From assembly GCA_002551355.1 (NCBI GenBank), contig NTHE01000009.1, positions 1-64,000 of the forward strand: a DNA stretch of 64,000 nt, read 5' to 3'. A program made the translations under genes and the position numbers. Below the pieces are notes generated by a model that was given only the letters and a program-made list of their open reading frames with translations, had not been told where the DNA came from and searched no databases. This document shows, in pieces, positions 7,910 to 16,608 of this stretch. The stretch's first letter is position 1. Every line of letters begins with the position of its first letter. Source of the DNA: Streptomyces sp. man185. Lineage in GTDB: Bacteria > Actinomycetota > Actinomycetes > Streptomycetales > Streptomycetaceae.

Positions 7910-8956
7910 ATGCCTGAGCCGTACGACGTGATCACCATGGGGCGGATCGGGGTGGACCTCTACCCGCTGGAGGTCGGAGTACCGCTGGCCCGGGTCGAGA
8001 CGTTCGGCAAGTTCCTCGGCGGCTCCCCGGCGAACGTCGCGGTGGCGGCGGCCCGGCAGGGGCGGCGCACGGCCCTCATCACCCGGACCGGGCAGGACCC
8101 CTTCGGCGCCTACCTCCACCAGGAACTGGAACGGTTCGGCGTGGACCCCCGCTGGGCGACGGCCGTCGCGGAGTATCCGACCCCGGTCACCTTCTGCGAG
8201 ATCTTCCCGCCGGACGACTTCCCGCTCTACTTCTACCGGCAGCCCAAGGCCCCCGACCTGGAGATCCACGCGCCGGACCTCGACCTGGACGCGGTGCGCC
8301 ACGCCCGGATCTTCTGGATGACGGGGACCGGACTCAGCGCCGAGCCGAGCCGCTCTGCCACGCTGGCCGCCCTCCGGGCGCGCAGCGAGAGCGCGGCGCG
8401 GGCCGATCGCCCGGCGGGCGCGGACCGTACGGCGACGGTCTTCGACCTCGACTGGCGGCCCATGTTCTGGGACGGCGGCGACCACAGCACGGTCGCGCCC
8501 GCGCGGTACCGGGAGGCGCTGGCCCATGCCACGGTCGCCGTCGGCAACGTCGACGAGTGCGCGATCGCGACCGGCGAACGCGAACCGTACGCCGCGGCCC
8601 GGGCCCTGCTCGCGGCCGGCGTGGAGCTCGCCGTCGTCAAGCAGGGGCCGAAGGGCGTGCTCGCCGTGCACCGCGACGGCACCACCGCCGACTGCCCGCC
8701 GCTGCCGGTGGAGGTGGTCAACGGCCTCGGCGCGGGGGACGCCTTCGGGGGCGCGCTCTGCCACGGGCTGCTCGCCGGATGGCCGCTGGACCGCCTCGTG
8801 CAGTACGCGAACGCGGCCGGCGCGATCGTCGCCTCCCGGCTCGCCTGCTCCTCCGCGATGCCTTTCCCGGACGAGGTGGAGGGGGCCCTCGCCGCCGGAG
8901 CCGTCACGGCCGACCCCGGCGCTCCCACGGGCCCCCGGACCGGGGCGGGCTCATGA
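7910..8956 (+). CDS. iolC: 5-dehydro-2-deoxygluconokinase IolC
   Basis: A PfkB/ribokinase-family kinase of 348 residues that would phosphorylate 5-dehydro-2-deoxy-D-gluconate in myo-inositol breakdown. It has the N-terminal substrate motif GRIGVDLYP, the PfkB signature GGSPANVAVAAARQG, an FDLDWRPMFW segment characteristic of IolC, and the anion-hole and catalytic base motif NGLGAGDAFGGAL near residue 270. GAAGGG sits 6 nt before the ATG at 7910, which is why it is preferred over ATG 7904. Its TGA overlaps the next ATG (ATGA), so the operon is translationally coupled. The inositol dehydrogenase iolG and an inositol transporter are not in the window. Confidence 0.93.
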   Translation: MPEPYDVITMGRIGVDLYPLEVGVPLARVETFGKFLGGSPANVAVAAARQGRRTALITRTGQDPFGAYLHQELERFGVDPRWATAVAEYPTPVTFCEIFPPDDFPLYFYRQPKAPDLEIHAPDLDLDAVRHARIFWMTGTGLSAEPSRSATLAALRARSESAARADRPAGADRTATVFDLDWRPMFWDGGDHSTVAPARYREALAHATVAVGNVDECAIATGEREPYAAARALLAAGVELAVVKQGPKGVLAVHRDGTTADCPPLPVEVVNGLGAGDAFGGALCHGLLAGWPLDRLVQYANAAGAIVASRLACSSAMPFPDEVEGALAAGAVTADPGAPTGPRTGAGS

Positions 8957-9864
8957 CGCCTCTCGCGCCCTCCCTCTCCGCACTCGTCCGGCTGCGTGCC
9001 GAGCGTCCCGAAGCCATTGCCGAGGCCGCCGCCCGACGGAAGCGGCGCCGGCTGATCCGGCACCCCGGCGACCGGTTGATGATCATCGCGGCCGACCATC
9101 CCGCACGCGGCGCGCTCGCCGTGGGGGACCGGTCCCTCGCCATGGCCAACCGCTTCGAGCTGCTGGAGCGGCTCTGCCTCGCCCTCTCCCGCCCCGGGGT
9201 CGACGGCGTGCTCGCCTCCGCCGACGTCCTCGACGACCTCCTCCTGCTCGGAGCCCTGGAGGACAAGGTCGTGATGGGCTCGATGAACCGGGGCGGTCTC
9301 GCGGGTGCGGCCTTCGAGCTCGACGACCGGTTCACCGGCTACCGCCCCGACGACCTGGTCCGCCACGGGTTCGACGGGGGGAAGCTGCTGCTGCGCATCG
9401 ACCACGACGACCCCGGTTCGCTGGACACCCTGCACACCGCCGCCCGGACCGTCGACGCGATGGCAGCGCACCGACTGCCCGTCTTCGTCGAGCCGTTCCT
9501 CTGCCGCCGCGTCGACGGCCGCCTCCGCAACGATCTCGGCGCCGCCGCCGTGGCGACCTCCATCGCCATCGCGTCGGGCCTCGCCGGGACCTCCGCGTAC
9601 ACCTGGCTGAAGGTCCCCGTCACCGACGACCCCGACGCCATGGGCCGGGCGATGGAGGCCTCCACGCTGCCCGCCGTCCTGCTCGGCGGCGAGGTCGGCG
9701 ACGACCAGGACGCCGCGTACGGGAAGTGGCGCGACGCGTTGCGGCTGCCCACCGTGCGGGGGCTGGTCGTGGGACGCTCGCTGCTCTACCCGGTCGACGG
9801 GGACGTGACGAGCGCCGTCGACACCGCCGTATCGCTGCTCCGCACGGGTAGGGAGGGGCTATGA
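8953..9864 (+). CDS. Cgl0159-type (beta/alpha)8 aldolase of the inositol operon
   Basis: A 303-residue TIM-barrel protein of the Cgl0159 family found in actinobacterial inositol clusters. Motifs MIIAADHPARGAL and KLLLRIDHDDP, and the late VRGLVVGRSLLYP strand, fit a class I-like aldolase barrel. No typical iolJ gene is present here, so this protein probably cleaves 2-deoxy-5-keto-gluconate 6-phosphate; that is inferred from position. It overlaps iolC by ATGA at the front and iolB by ATGA at the back. Confidence 0.8.
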   Translation: MTPLAPSLSALVRLRAERPEAIAEAAARRKRRRLIRHPGDRLMIIAADHPARGALAVGDRSLAMANRFELLERLCLALSRPGVDGVLASADVLDDLLLLGALEDKVVMGSMNRGGLAGAAFELDDRFTGYRPDDLVRHGFDGGKLLLRIDHDDPGSLDTLHTAARTVDAMAAHRLPVFVEPFLCRRVDGRLRNDLGAAAVATSIAIASGLAGTSAYTWLKVPVTDDPDAMGRAMEASTLPAVLLGGEVGDDQDAAYGKWRDALRLPTVRGLVVGRSLLYPVDGDVTSAVDTAVSLLRTGREGL

Positions 9865-10796
9865 CGACGCATCACCCCGACCAGGGGCAGCCCCAGGACC
9901 AGCCCCAGGACCAGCGCCGGTACCACCTGCCGGCCGGCGACGCCGCGCGCGGTGCGTACGCCGTCGACATCGATCCCGAGCGGGCCGGCTGGGACCGTTC
10001 GGCCCTGCGGGTGCTGGAGCTGGAGCCGGGCGGTGTTCATGAGCTCGTCACCGGCGGCAGTGAATGGATCGTCCTGCCGTTGGCCGGTGGCTGTACGGTG
10101 CGTACAGCAGGTGGGACCTTTGAACTGCTGGGCCGGGAGAGCGTGTTCAGCGGAGTATCCGACTTCGCCTACGTACCGCGCGACGCCCACGCACAGATCT
10201 CCTCCGGCGCAGGTGGCCGCTTCGCCCTGGCAGGAGCGAAGTGCGAGCGACGACTCCCCGCTCGCTACGGCCCCGCGCCGGAGGTACCCGTCGAGCTGCG
10301 CGGCTCCGGGACCTGCTCACGCCAGGTGAACAACTTCGCCGCCGCCGACACCTTCGACTGCGACCGGCTGATCGCCGTCGAGGTCCTCACTCCCGGCGGC
10401 AACTGGTCCTCCTACCCGCCCCACAAACACGACGAGCACGTCCCGGGCGAGGAGTGCGAGCTGGAGGAGATCTACTACTTCGAGGTGCGGGACGGCGGGC
10501 TCGGCTACCACCGGGTCTCCCCGTCGCGCGACGGCGGTACGGACGTGCTGGCCGAAGTGCGCAGCGGGGACGCCGTCCTGATCCCCGACGGCTGGCACGG
10601 CCCGTCCATCGCCCCGCCCGGCCGGACGCTGTACTACCTGAACGTGATGGCCGGGCCGGGGGAGGAGCGCGCCTGGCTGATCCGCGACCATCCCGACCAC
10701 CGGTGGATCCGCGACACCTGGCCAGGCGAGCCGATCGACGCCAGACTCCCGCTCTACACGGCGCATCCGTCGCCCGGCCCGGAGGTAACGCCTTGA
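9861..10796 (+). CDS. iolB: 5-deoxy-glucuronate isomerase IolB
   Basis: A 311-residue bicupin isomerase that converts 5-deoxy-D-glucuronate to 5-dehydro-2-deoxy-D-gluconate, the substrate of IolC. The metal-binding cupin motif is clear: PPHKHDEHVPGEECELEEIYYF, with the second-half histidine in DGWHGPSIAP. Length and ending fit the family. The start overlaps the upstream stop (ATGA) and its own stop overlaps the TTG start of iolD (TTGA), a tightly coupled arrangement. Confidence 0.94.
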   Translation: MTTHHPDQGQPQDQPQDQRRYHLPAGDAARGAYAVDIDPERAGWDRSALRVLELEPGGVHELVTGGSEWIVLPLAGGCTVRTAGGTFELLGRESVFSGVSDFAYVPRDAHAQISSGAGGRFALAGAKCERRLPARYGPAPEVPVELRGSGTCSRQVNNFAAADTFDCDRLIAVEVLTPGGNWSSYPPHKHDEHVPGEECELEEIYYFEVRDGGLGYHRVSPSRDGGTDVLAEVRSGDAVLIPDGWHGPSIAPPGRTLYYLNVMAGPGEERAWLIRDHPDHRWIRDTWPGEPIDARLPLYTAHPSPGPEVTP

Positions 10797-12877
10797 GCCC
10801 GACGAGTCCCGCGAGCCCGACGACTCCCGCGAGCCCGACGAGTCCCGAGAACCCGCACGGTGCCACCCGCCGCCTGACCACCGCTCAGGCCCTGGTCGCC
10901 TTCCTGGCCCGGCAGTACACCGAGCGCGACGGCCGCAGGCAGCGGCTCATCAGCGCCACTTGGGGCATCTTCGGCCACGGCAACGTCGCGGGCATCGGCC
11001 AGGCACTCGTGGAAGCGGCGAGCGGCGGCCCCGCCGGGCCCACCCACGGAAACGGGTCCGCCCACGGAATCGGCACCGCGCACGGCAACGGAAGCACCCA
11101 CGGAAACGGAACCACCCGCGCCCCCGGACTCGCGCACCGGATGCCGTACCTCCAGGGCCGCAACGAACAGGCCATGGTGCACGCGGCCGTCGGATACGCC
11201 CGCCAGTCGGGGCGGCTCTCCGCGCACGCGGTGACCACGTCCATCGGGCCCGGGGCCACCAACCTCGTCACCGGGGCCGCCCTCGCCACCATCAACCGGC
11301 TCCCCGTCCTGCTCCTGCCCGGTGACACCTTCGCGACCCGGCCCGCCGACCCCGTACTGCAACAGCTCGAAGTGCCGTACGCGGGTGATGTCTCCGTCAA
11401 CGACTGTCTGCGCCCGGTCTCGCGCTACTTCGACCGGATCACCCGGCCGGAGGCGCTGATCCCGGCGGCCCTCCAGGCGATGCGGGTCCTCGCCGACCCC
11501 GCCGAGACCGGGGCCGTCACGCTCGCGCTGCCGCAGGACGTGCAGGCGGAGGCGTACGACTGGCCGGAGGAGTTCTTCGCCGAGCGCGACTGGCACATCC
11601 GCAGGCCCGTGCCCGACACGGCCGAACTGGAAGCGGCGGTACGGGCGGTGCGCTCCGCCCGCCGCCCGCTGATCGTCGCTGGCGGCGGGGTCCGGCACAG
11701 CGGGGCCGAGGAGACGCTCGCCGCGTTCACCGCCGCGACCCGCATCCCCGTCGCCTCCACCCAGGCGGGCAAGGGCGCGCTCCGCCACGACCACCCGGCC
11801 GACGTCGGCGGCATCGGCCACACCGGCACCGCCACCGCCGACGAGCTGGCCCGCACCGCCGACCTGGTGATCGGCGTCGGCACCCGCTTCTCCGACTTCA
11901 CCACCGCCTCCGGCACGCTCTTCGCCGATCCGGCGGTCCGCTTCCTCCATCTCAACATCACCGCGTTCGACGCCCACAAGCTGGCCGCCCTCCCCCTGGT
12001 CGCCGACGCCCGCGCGGGGCTGGAGGCGCTCACGACGGCTCTCGCCGGACGCGGATACCGGGTCGACCCGGCGTACGAGACGGAGTACACCGGCGCGAAG
12101 GAGGAGTGGGAGGAACGGGTCGAAGCGTCCTTCGCCACCCCCGCCCCCACCGCGCGCCCCACCCAGACCCAGGTCCTCGGCCTCCTGGACGCACTGTTCA
12201 CCGAGGACGACATCCTCATCAACGCCGCGGGCTCCCTCCCCGGCGACCTGCACAAACTCTGGCGCGCCCGCTCCCGCGACCAGTACCACGTCGAGTACGG
12301 CTACTCCTGCATGGGCTACGAGATCCCGGCCGCGATCGGCGTCCTGCTCGCGACCGGCGCACACGGACACCCCGACCGGCCGCACCGCCCCGTCTGGGCG
12401 CTCGTCGGCGACGGCACGTATCTGATGAACCCCACCGAGATCGTCACCGCCGTCCAGGAGAACCTGCCGCTGAAGCTGCTGATCCTCCAGAACCACGGGT
12501 ACGCCTCGATCGGCGGCCTCTCCGAGTCGGTCGGCGCCGAACGCTTCGGCACCGCCTACCGCCACCGGGACGCCGACGGCGGCTTCACCGGTCCGCCGCT
12601 CCCCGTCGACCTGGCCGCCAACGCGGCCTCCCTCGGCATGCGGGTGCTGCGCGCCACCACCGTCGACGACCTGCGCAAAGCCCTCACCGAGGCCCGGGAC
12701 GCGGAGGGCCCCACTTGTGTCTACGTCGAGACCGAAACGCCCGACACAGTGTCGGGCCCTCCTCCGGCACAGGCGTGGTGGGATGTTCCGGTAGCCGAAA
12801 CCGCGAGCCGACCGGCGGCGGTGAGGGCCCGGGAGGAGTACGACCGGCAGGTCGCCGCCCGACGCCGCCACCTGTGA
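10793..12877 (+). CDS. iolD: 3D-trihydroxycyclohexane-1,2-dione acylhydrolase IolD
   Basis: A 694-residue thiamin-diphosphate enzyme that opens the inositol ring. The catalytic glutamate lies in GRNEQAMVHAA near residue 124; the ThDP and Mg motif GDGTYLMNPTEI begins near residue 538 and closes with NHG. The TTG at 10793 is chosen because GGAGG lies 7 nt upstream and it overlaps the iolB stop. Two low-complexity additions are odd: an N-terminal SPTSPA hexapeptide repeated three times, and a run of four hexapeptides of the form THGNGS (residues 84-107), inserted between GHGNVAGIGQAL and the RMPYLQGRNEQ segment where IolD proteins are normally compact. Both have 18-bp DNA units. Confidence 0.93.
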   Translation: MSPTSPASPTTPASPTSPENPHGATRRLTTAQALVAFLARQYTERDGRRQRLISATWGIFGHGNVAGIGQALVEAASGGPAGPTHGNGSAHGIGTAHGNGSTHGNGTTRAPGLAHRMPYLQGRNEQAMVHAAVGYARQSGRLSAHAVTTSIGPGATNLVTGAALATINRLPVLLLPGDTFATRPADPVLQQLEVPYAGDVSVNDCLRPVSRYFDRITRPEALIPAALQAMRVLADPAETGAVTLALPQDVQAEAYDWPEEFFAERDWHIRRPVPDTAELEAAVRAVRSARRPLIVAGGGVRHSGAEETLAAFTAATRIPVASTQAGKGALRHDHPADVGGIGHTGTATADELARTADLVIGVGTRFSDFTTASGTLFADPAVRFLHLNITAFDAHKLAALPLVADARAGLEALTTALAGRGYRVDPAYETEYTGAKEEWEERVEASFATPAPTARPTQTQVLGLLDALFTEDDILINAAGSLPGDLHKLWRARSRDQYHVEYGYSCMGYEIPAAIGVLLATGAHGHPDRPHRPVWALVGDGTYLMNPTEIVTAVQENLPLKLLILQNHGYASIGGLSESVGAERFGTAYRHRDADGGFTGPPLPVDLAANAASLGMRVLRATTVDDLRKALTEARDAEGPTCVYVETETPDTVSGPPPAQAWWDVPVAETASRPAAVRAREEYDRQVAARRRHL
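10796..10849 (+). repeat. 18-bp tandem repeat at the 5' end of iolD
   Basis: Three copies of an 18-bp unit beginning AGCCCGACGA, at 10796-10813, 10814-10831 and 10832-10849, with two or three mismatches in all. It encodes SPTSPA-type hexapeptides. Copy number could vary between strains. Confidence 0.85.
11042..11113 (+). repeat. 18-bp tandem repeat inside iolD
   Basis: Four degenerate copies of an 18-bp unit (11042, 11060, 11078 and 11096) encoding THGNGS, AHGIGT, AHGNGS and THGNGT. The array keeps the reading frame and sits just before the conserved GRNEQ active-site segment. Confidence 0.85.
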
Positions 12878-12931
12878 AGCCCTGCCTGAACGCCTGAACC
12901 TGCGCCTGCCCGAAGCCTGAAGGAGTACGTC

Positions 12932-14434
12932 ATGACGAAGACCGTCAACCACTGGATCGGCGGCAAGACAGTGGAGGGCACGTCGGGCCAGTTCGGTCCC
13001 GTCACCGACCCGGCCACCGGCGCCGTCACCACGCAGGTGGCGCTCGCCTCGGTGGAGGAGGTCGACGCGGCCGTGGCGGCGGCGAAGGCCGCGTACGCGA
13101 CGTGGGGCACCTCCTCGCTCGCCCAGCGCACCACCGTCCTCTTCCGCTACCGCGCGCTGCTGGACGCCCACCGCGACGACATCGCCGCGCTGATCACCGC
13201 CGAGCACGGCAAGGTGCACTCGGACGCGCTGGGCGAGGTCGCCCGCGGTCTGGAGATCGTCGAGCTGGCGTGCGGGATCACCACCCAGCTCAAGGGCGAG
13301 CTGTCCACCCAGGTGTCCAACCGGGTCGACGTCTCCTCGATCCGCCAGTCGCTCGGCGTGGTCGCGGGCATCACCCCGTTCAACTTCCCGGCCATGGTGC
13401 CGATGTGGATGTTCCCGCTGGCCATCGCGTGCGGCAACACGTTCGTGCTGAAGCCCAGCGAGAAGGACCCCTCGGCCGCCAACCTGCTGGCCGAGCTGGC
13501 GTCGGAAGCGGGCCTTCCGGACGGCGTCCTCAACGTCCTGCACGGTGACAAGATCGCGGTGGACGGCCTCCTGAACCACCCCGACGTGGCCGCGGTGTCC
13601 TTCGTCGGCTCCACCCCCATCGCCCGCTACATCCACGCCACCGCCTCCGCCAACGGCAAGCGGGTCCAGGCGCTGGGCGGCGCGAAGAACCACATGCTCG
13701 TCCTCCCGGACGCCGACCTGGACGCGGCGGCCGACGCGGCGGTCTCGGCGGCGTACGGCTCCGCCGGTGAGCGCTGCATGGCGATCTCCGCCGTCGTCGC
13801 GGTCGGCGCGATCGGCGACGAGCTGGTCGCCAAGATCCGCGAGCGCGCCGAGAAGATCACGATCGGCCCCGGCAACGACCCCGCGTCCGAGATGGGCCCC
13901 CTGATCACCGCCGCCCACCGCGACAAGGTCGCCTCCTACGTCACGGGCGCGGCCGCCCAGGGCGCGGAGGTCGTCCTCGACGGCACCGGCCACACGGTCG
14001 AGGGCTTCGAGGACGGCCACTGGATCGGCCTGTCCCTCCTGGACAAGGTCTCCACCGACTCCGACGCGTACAAGGACGAGATCTTCGGCCCGGTCCTGTG
14101 CGTGCTCCGCGTGGACACGTACGAGGACGGCGTCGCCCTCATGAACGCCTCGCCGTTCGGCAACGGCACCGCGATCTTCACCCGCGACGGCGGCGCGGCC
14201 CGCCGCTTCCAGCTGGAGGTCGAGGCCGGCATGGTCGGCGTCAACGTCCCGATCCCGGTCCCGGTGGGCTACCACTCCTTCGGTGGCTGGAAGGACTCGC
14301 TCTTCGGCGACCACCACATCTACGGCAACGACGGCGTGCACTTCTACACCCGAGGCAAGGTCGTCACCACCCGCTGGCCCGACCCGGCCGACGCCCCGGC
14401 CGGCGTGGACCTCGGGTTCCCGCGCAACCACTGA
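12932..14434 (+). CDS. iolA: CoA-acylating methylmalonate-semialdehyde dehydrogenase
   Basis: A 500-residue aldehyde dehydrogenase that oxidises malonic (and methylmalonic) semialdehyde with CoA and NAD to acetyl- or propionyl-CoA, the last inositol step and a valine step (IolA/MmsA). The catalytic cysteine is in SAGERCMAIS near residue 284; the conserved ITPFNFPAMVPMWMFP and GGAKNHMLVLPDAD segments mark the MmsA subfamily, which lacks the usual catalytic glutamate. AAGGAG precedes the ATG. It is separated from iolD by 54 bp and followed directly by a strong terminator, so it ends the operon. Confidence 0.94.
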   Translation: MTKTVNHWIGGKTVEGTSGQFGPVTDPATGAVTTQVALASVEEVDAAVAAAKAAYATWGTSSLAQRTTVLFRYRALLDAHRDDIAALITAEHGKVHSDALGEVARGLEIVELACGITTQLKGELSTQVSNRVDVSSIRQSLGVVAGITPFNFPAMVPMWMFPLAIACGNTFVLKPSEKDPSAANLLAELASEAGLPDGVLNVLHGDKIAVDGLLNHPDVAAVSFVGSTPIARYIHATASANGKRVQALGGAKNHMLVLPDADLDAAADAAVSAAYGSAGERCMAISAVVAVGAIGDELVAKIRERAEKITIGPGNDPASEMGPLITAAHRDKVASYVTGAAAQGAEVVLDGTGHTVEGFEDGHWIGLSLLDKVSTDSDAYKDEIFGPVLCVLRVDTYEDGVALMNASPFGNGTAIFTRDGGAARRFQLEVEAGMVGVNVPIPVPVGYHSFGGWKDSLFGDHHIYGNDGVHFYTRGKVVTTRWPDPADAPAGVDLGFPRNH

Positions 14435-14452
14435 CGCGCGCCCTTCCGCGTC

Positions 14453-14491
14453 CGCCCGCCCGTAGCGATGGTGCTACGGGCGGGCGTTTTT
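14453..14491 (+). terminator. Rho-independent terminator after iolA
   Basis: A perfect 14-bp stem (14453-14466 pairing with 14473-14486) around a 6-nt loop, followed by TTTTTG. It closes the inositol operon. Confidence 0.92.
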
Positions 14492-14546
14492 GTGTTTGTC
14501 ATACCCTTTGTGGGCTCGTGGAGTACGGGGGCAAGGGGGAGCACTG

Positions 14547-15206
14547 GTGATTCGGGTCGTCGTCGTGGATGACGAGCTGTTGGTTCGTTCGGGTCTGCGG
14601 GCGATCCTCGGCTCGGCGGGGGACATCGCCGTGGTGGCGGACTGCGGCGGGGCGGAAGCGGCGGGGGCGGTCGCGCGCCACCGGCCGGACGTGCTGCTGC
14701 TGGACATCCGGATGCCCGACGTGGACGGACTGACCGTGCTGGGGCAGATCGCCGCCCTGACGCCGGTCCCGGCGGTCGCGATGCTGACGACGTTCGACGC
14801 GGGGGAGTACGTGGAAGCCGCCCTGACCGCCGGCGCGGCGGGGTTCCTGATGAAGAACTCGTCCCCCGAGCAACTGCGGCACGCCGTAAGGGTGCTGGCC
14901 GGCGGCAGCCGGATTCTCGCCCCCGAGGCCATGGCCCCGGTCGTCGACGGCTACCGCGCGTCCGCCACCACGCGTGACGCGGCGCGCCGCGTGGAGGCCC
15001 TGACCGAACGCGAGCGCCATGTGCTCGCCCTCGTCCGCCGGGGCCTGACCAACCGCGACATCGCCGGACGGCTGTACCTGGCCCACGGCACGGTGAAGGA
15101 CCACGTCAGCTCGGTGCTGGCGAAGCTGGGCGGCGTCAACCGGGTCCAGGCCGCCGTCGTCGCCGACCGCGCGGGGCTGGCCGACCCGCCGGTACGGGAG
15201 CGATGA
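14547..15206 (+). CDS. NarL/FixJ-family response regulator
   Basis: A 219-residue two-component regulator. The receiver domain has the acidic pair in VVVDDELLV, the phospho-acceptor aspartate in VLLLDIRMPDVDG, the switch threonine in MLTTFD and the lysine in FLMKNSS. The C-terminal LuxR-type HTH is ALTERERHVLALV through HVSSVLAKLG. The GTG at 14547 has AGGGGGA 6 nt upstream. It overlaps the downstream kinase by ATGA; regulator before kinase is the reverse of the order at 29-31 kb. No obvious target gene adjoins it, so its regulon is unknown. Confidence 0.92.
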   Translation: MIRVVVVDDELLVRSGLRAILGSAGDIAVVADCGGAEAAGAVARHRPDVLLLDIRMPDVDGLTVLGQIAALTPVPAVAMLTTFDAGEYVEAALTAGAAGFLMKNSSPEQLRHAVRVLAGGSRILAPEAMAPVVDGYRASATTRDAARRVEALTERERHVLALVRRGLTNRDIAGRLYLAHGTVKDHVSSVLAKLGGVNRVQAAVVADRAGLADPPVRER

Positions 15207-16330
15207 GCGCCTCCGGAGCACGGAGCCTGCGGCGGATCGGGTCGGCCGCCCTCCCCGTGGGCGTGGCCGCCCTGGACGGGCTGGTCGTCAACGCCGTCCA
15301 GGCGGGACCGGTGCTGTGGGGCGCCCTCGCCGCCGCCGGGGCGCTCGTCCTGCGGCGGCGGCAGCCCGAACTGGCGCTGGCCGCGGGGATCCCCGGGCTC
15401 TACCTCGGCCATCTGGCGTTCGCCCCGCTCATCGCCCTGTACTTCCTGGCCGCCCACCGCCGCAGCGCGGTTCCCGGGGCCGTCGGCGCGGTACTGGTCG
15501 CGCTCGCGCAGTTCCTCCCCGTCCCTATCGGGGACCTCACGCTGCTCCGCCTCGACCACGACACCGTGCTGGACACGCTCGACTCCTGTGCGTTCGGCGC
15601 GGGAGCCTTCGTGCTGGGCCGGTCGGCCCGGCAGCGGCGGGAGAGGCTGCGCGAGATCACGGAGAGCCGGGAGCGCGAACACCGGCTGCTGGAGCGCCAC
15701 ACCCTCGCCACCGAACGCGCCCGGCTGGCCCGGGAGATGCACGACGTCGTCGCCCACAAGGTCAGCCTCATCAGCCTCCAGGCGGGGGTGATCCAGGTCG
15801 CGGAGTCCGACGCTCCCGCCGTACGGGAAGCGGCGGGCACGATCCGCGAGCTGTCGGTGGACACCCTCACCGAACTCCAGCACCTGCTCGGGGTGTTGCG
15901 CGCGGACGGCGGGAACACCCGGGACCTCGCCCCGCAGCCCCGCATCGCCGACCTGGGCAGGCTGGCCGAGGAGAGCGCCCTGCCGGTCGAACTGCACCTG
16001 GGGGATCTCCCGGGCCCGCTCCCCGAAGCCGTGGAACGCGCCGCGTACCGGACGGTGCAGGAAGCGCTCACCAACGTACGCAAACACGCCCCCGGGGCCT
16101 GCGCCGAGGTGCGGGTGGGGCTGGTCGCCGGGCGGCTGCGCGTGGAGGTCCGCAACGCCGCCCCCGACGAGGCGGCCGCCCCGCCGGGGCTGCCCGTCGG
16201 CGGGATGGGCCTGGTCGGCCTGCGGGAGCGGGCGCACCTCCTCGGCGGCTCGTTCGCCTCGGCGCGGCTGCCCGGCGGCGGCTTCCTCGTCCGGGCCGAT
16301 TTCCCGGCCCGGACGTCGGGCCCGGGCTGA
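15203..16330 (+). CDS. Sensor histidine kinase (HisKA_3 type)
   Basis: A 375-residue membrane sensor partnering the regulator upstream. About four to five hydrophobic segments fill residues 10-140, followed by a short coiled linker, the phospho-acceptor histidine in REMHDVVAHK (about H180), the N box EALTNVRKHA and the G box VGGMGLVGLRERA. All catalytic boxes are present, unlike the kinases at 17785 and 29186. The extracellular loops are short, so the signal is probably membrane-borne. It converges on the DUF2283 gene with a 15-bp gap; a 7-bp hairpin (16329-16335 with 16348-16354) spans the junction. Confidence 0.92.
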   Translation: MSASGARSLRRIGSAALPVGVAALDGLVVNAVQAGPVLWGALAAAGALVLRRRQPELALAAGIPGLYLGHLAFAPLIALYFLAAHRRSAVPGAVGAVLVALAQFLPVPIGDLTLLRLDHDTVLDTLDSCAFGAGAFVLGRSARQRRERLREITESREREHRLLERHTLATERARLAREMHDVVAHKVSLISLQAGVIQVAESDAPAVREAAGTIRELSVDTLTELQHLLGVLRADGGNTRDLAPQPRIADLGRLAEESALPVELHLGDLPGPLPEAVERAAYRTVQEALTNVRKHAPGACAEVRVGLVAGRLRVEVRNAAPDEAAAPPGLPVGGMGLVGLRERAHLLGGSFASARLPGGGFLVRADFPARTSGPG

Positions 16331-16345
16331 CCGGTCCGCCCGCCG

Positions 16346-16573
16346 CTACCGGTCGGGGTGCGGGGCCGGGAGGAGAAGCTCCTCCGGCAGCCCGGCGTGG
16401 GCGCCGACGACCTCGATGCCGAGCAGCAGCCCCGCCTCGTCGAAGTCGAGGTTCAGGTCCGCGCCCCCTCCGGGGGTCTCGACGGTGACCTGCCGGACGG
16501 CGGCCCCGTCGGCGATGCGCGCGACGAGGGAGACGTACGCGACGTCGTTCTCGCGGTCGTACTCGATGTGCAT
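16346..16573 (-). CDS. DUF2283-family small protein, possible immunity or antitoxin
   Basis: A 75-residue protein with the DUF2283 pattern: MHIEYDRENDVAYVSL at the start, and the conserved LNLDFDEAGLLLGIEVVGA near the middle. DUF2283 proteins are commonly found beside DUF4258/BrnT-like proteins. Here it begins 35 bp after the stop of a secreted protein with a DUF4258-like C-terminus, in the toxin-then-immunity order. GGAAGGGAA precedes the ATG. The function as an inhibitor is inferred from context only. Confidence 0.75.
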   Translation of the reverse strand: MHIEYDRENDVAYVSLVARIADGAAVRQVTVETPGGGADLNLDFDEAGLLLGIEVVGAHAGLPEELLLPAPHPDR

Positions 16574-16608
16574 GGATTCCCTTCCGTTCCGTTCCACGGG
16601 AGCCGGGG

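Noticed and set aside
10754..14431. Very long open frame on the minus strand opposite the inositol genes
   Set aside because: It is antisense to iolD and iolA, whose motifs are intact, and its translation is low-complexity Gly/Ala/Val/Arg. High GC makes such shadow frames common.
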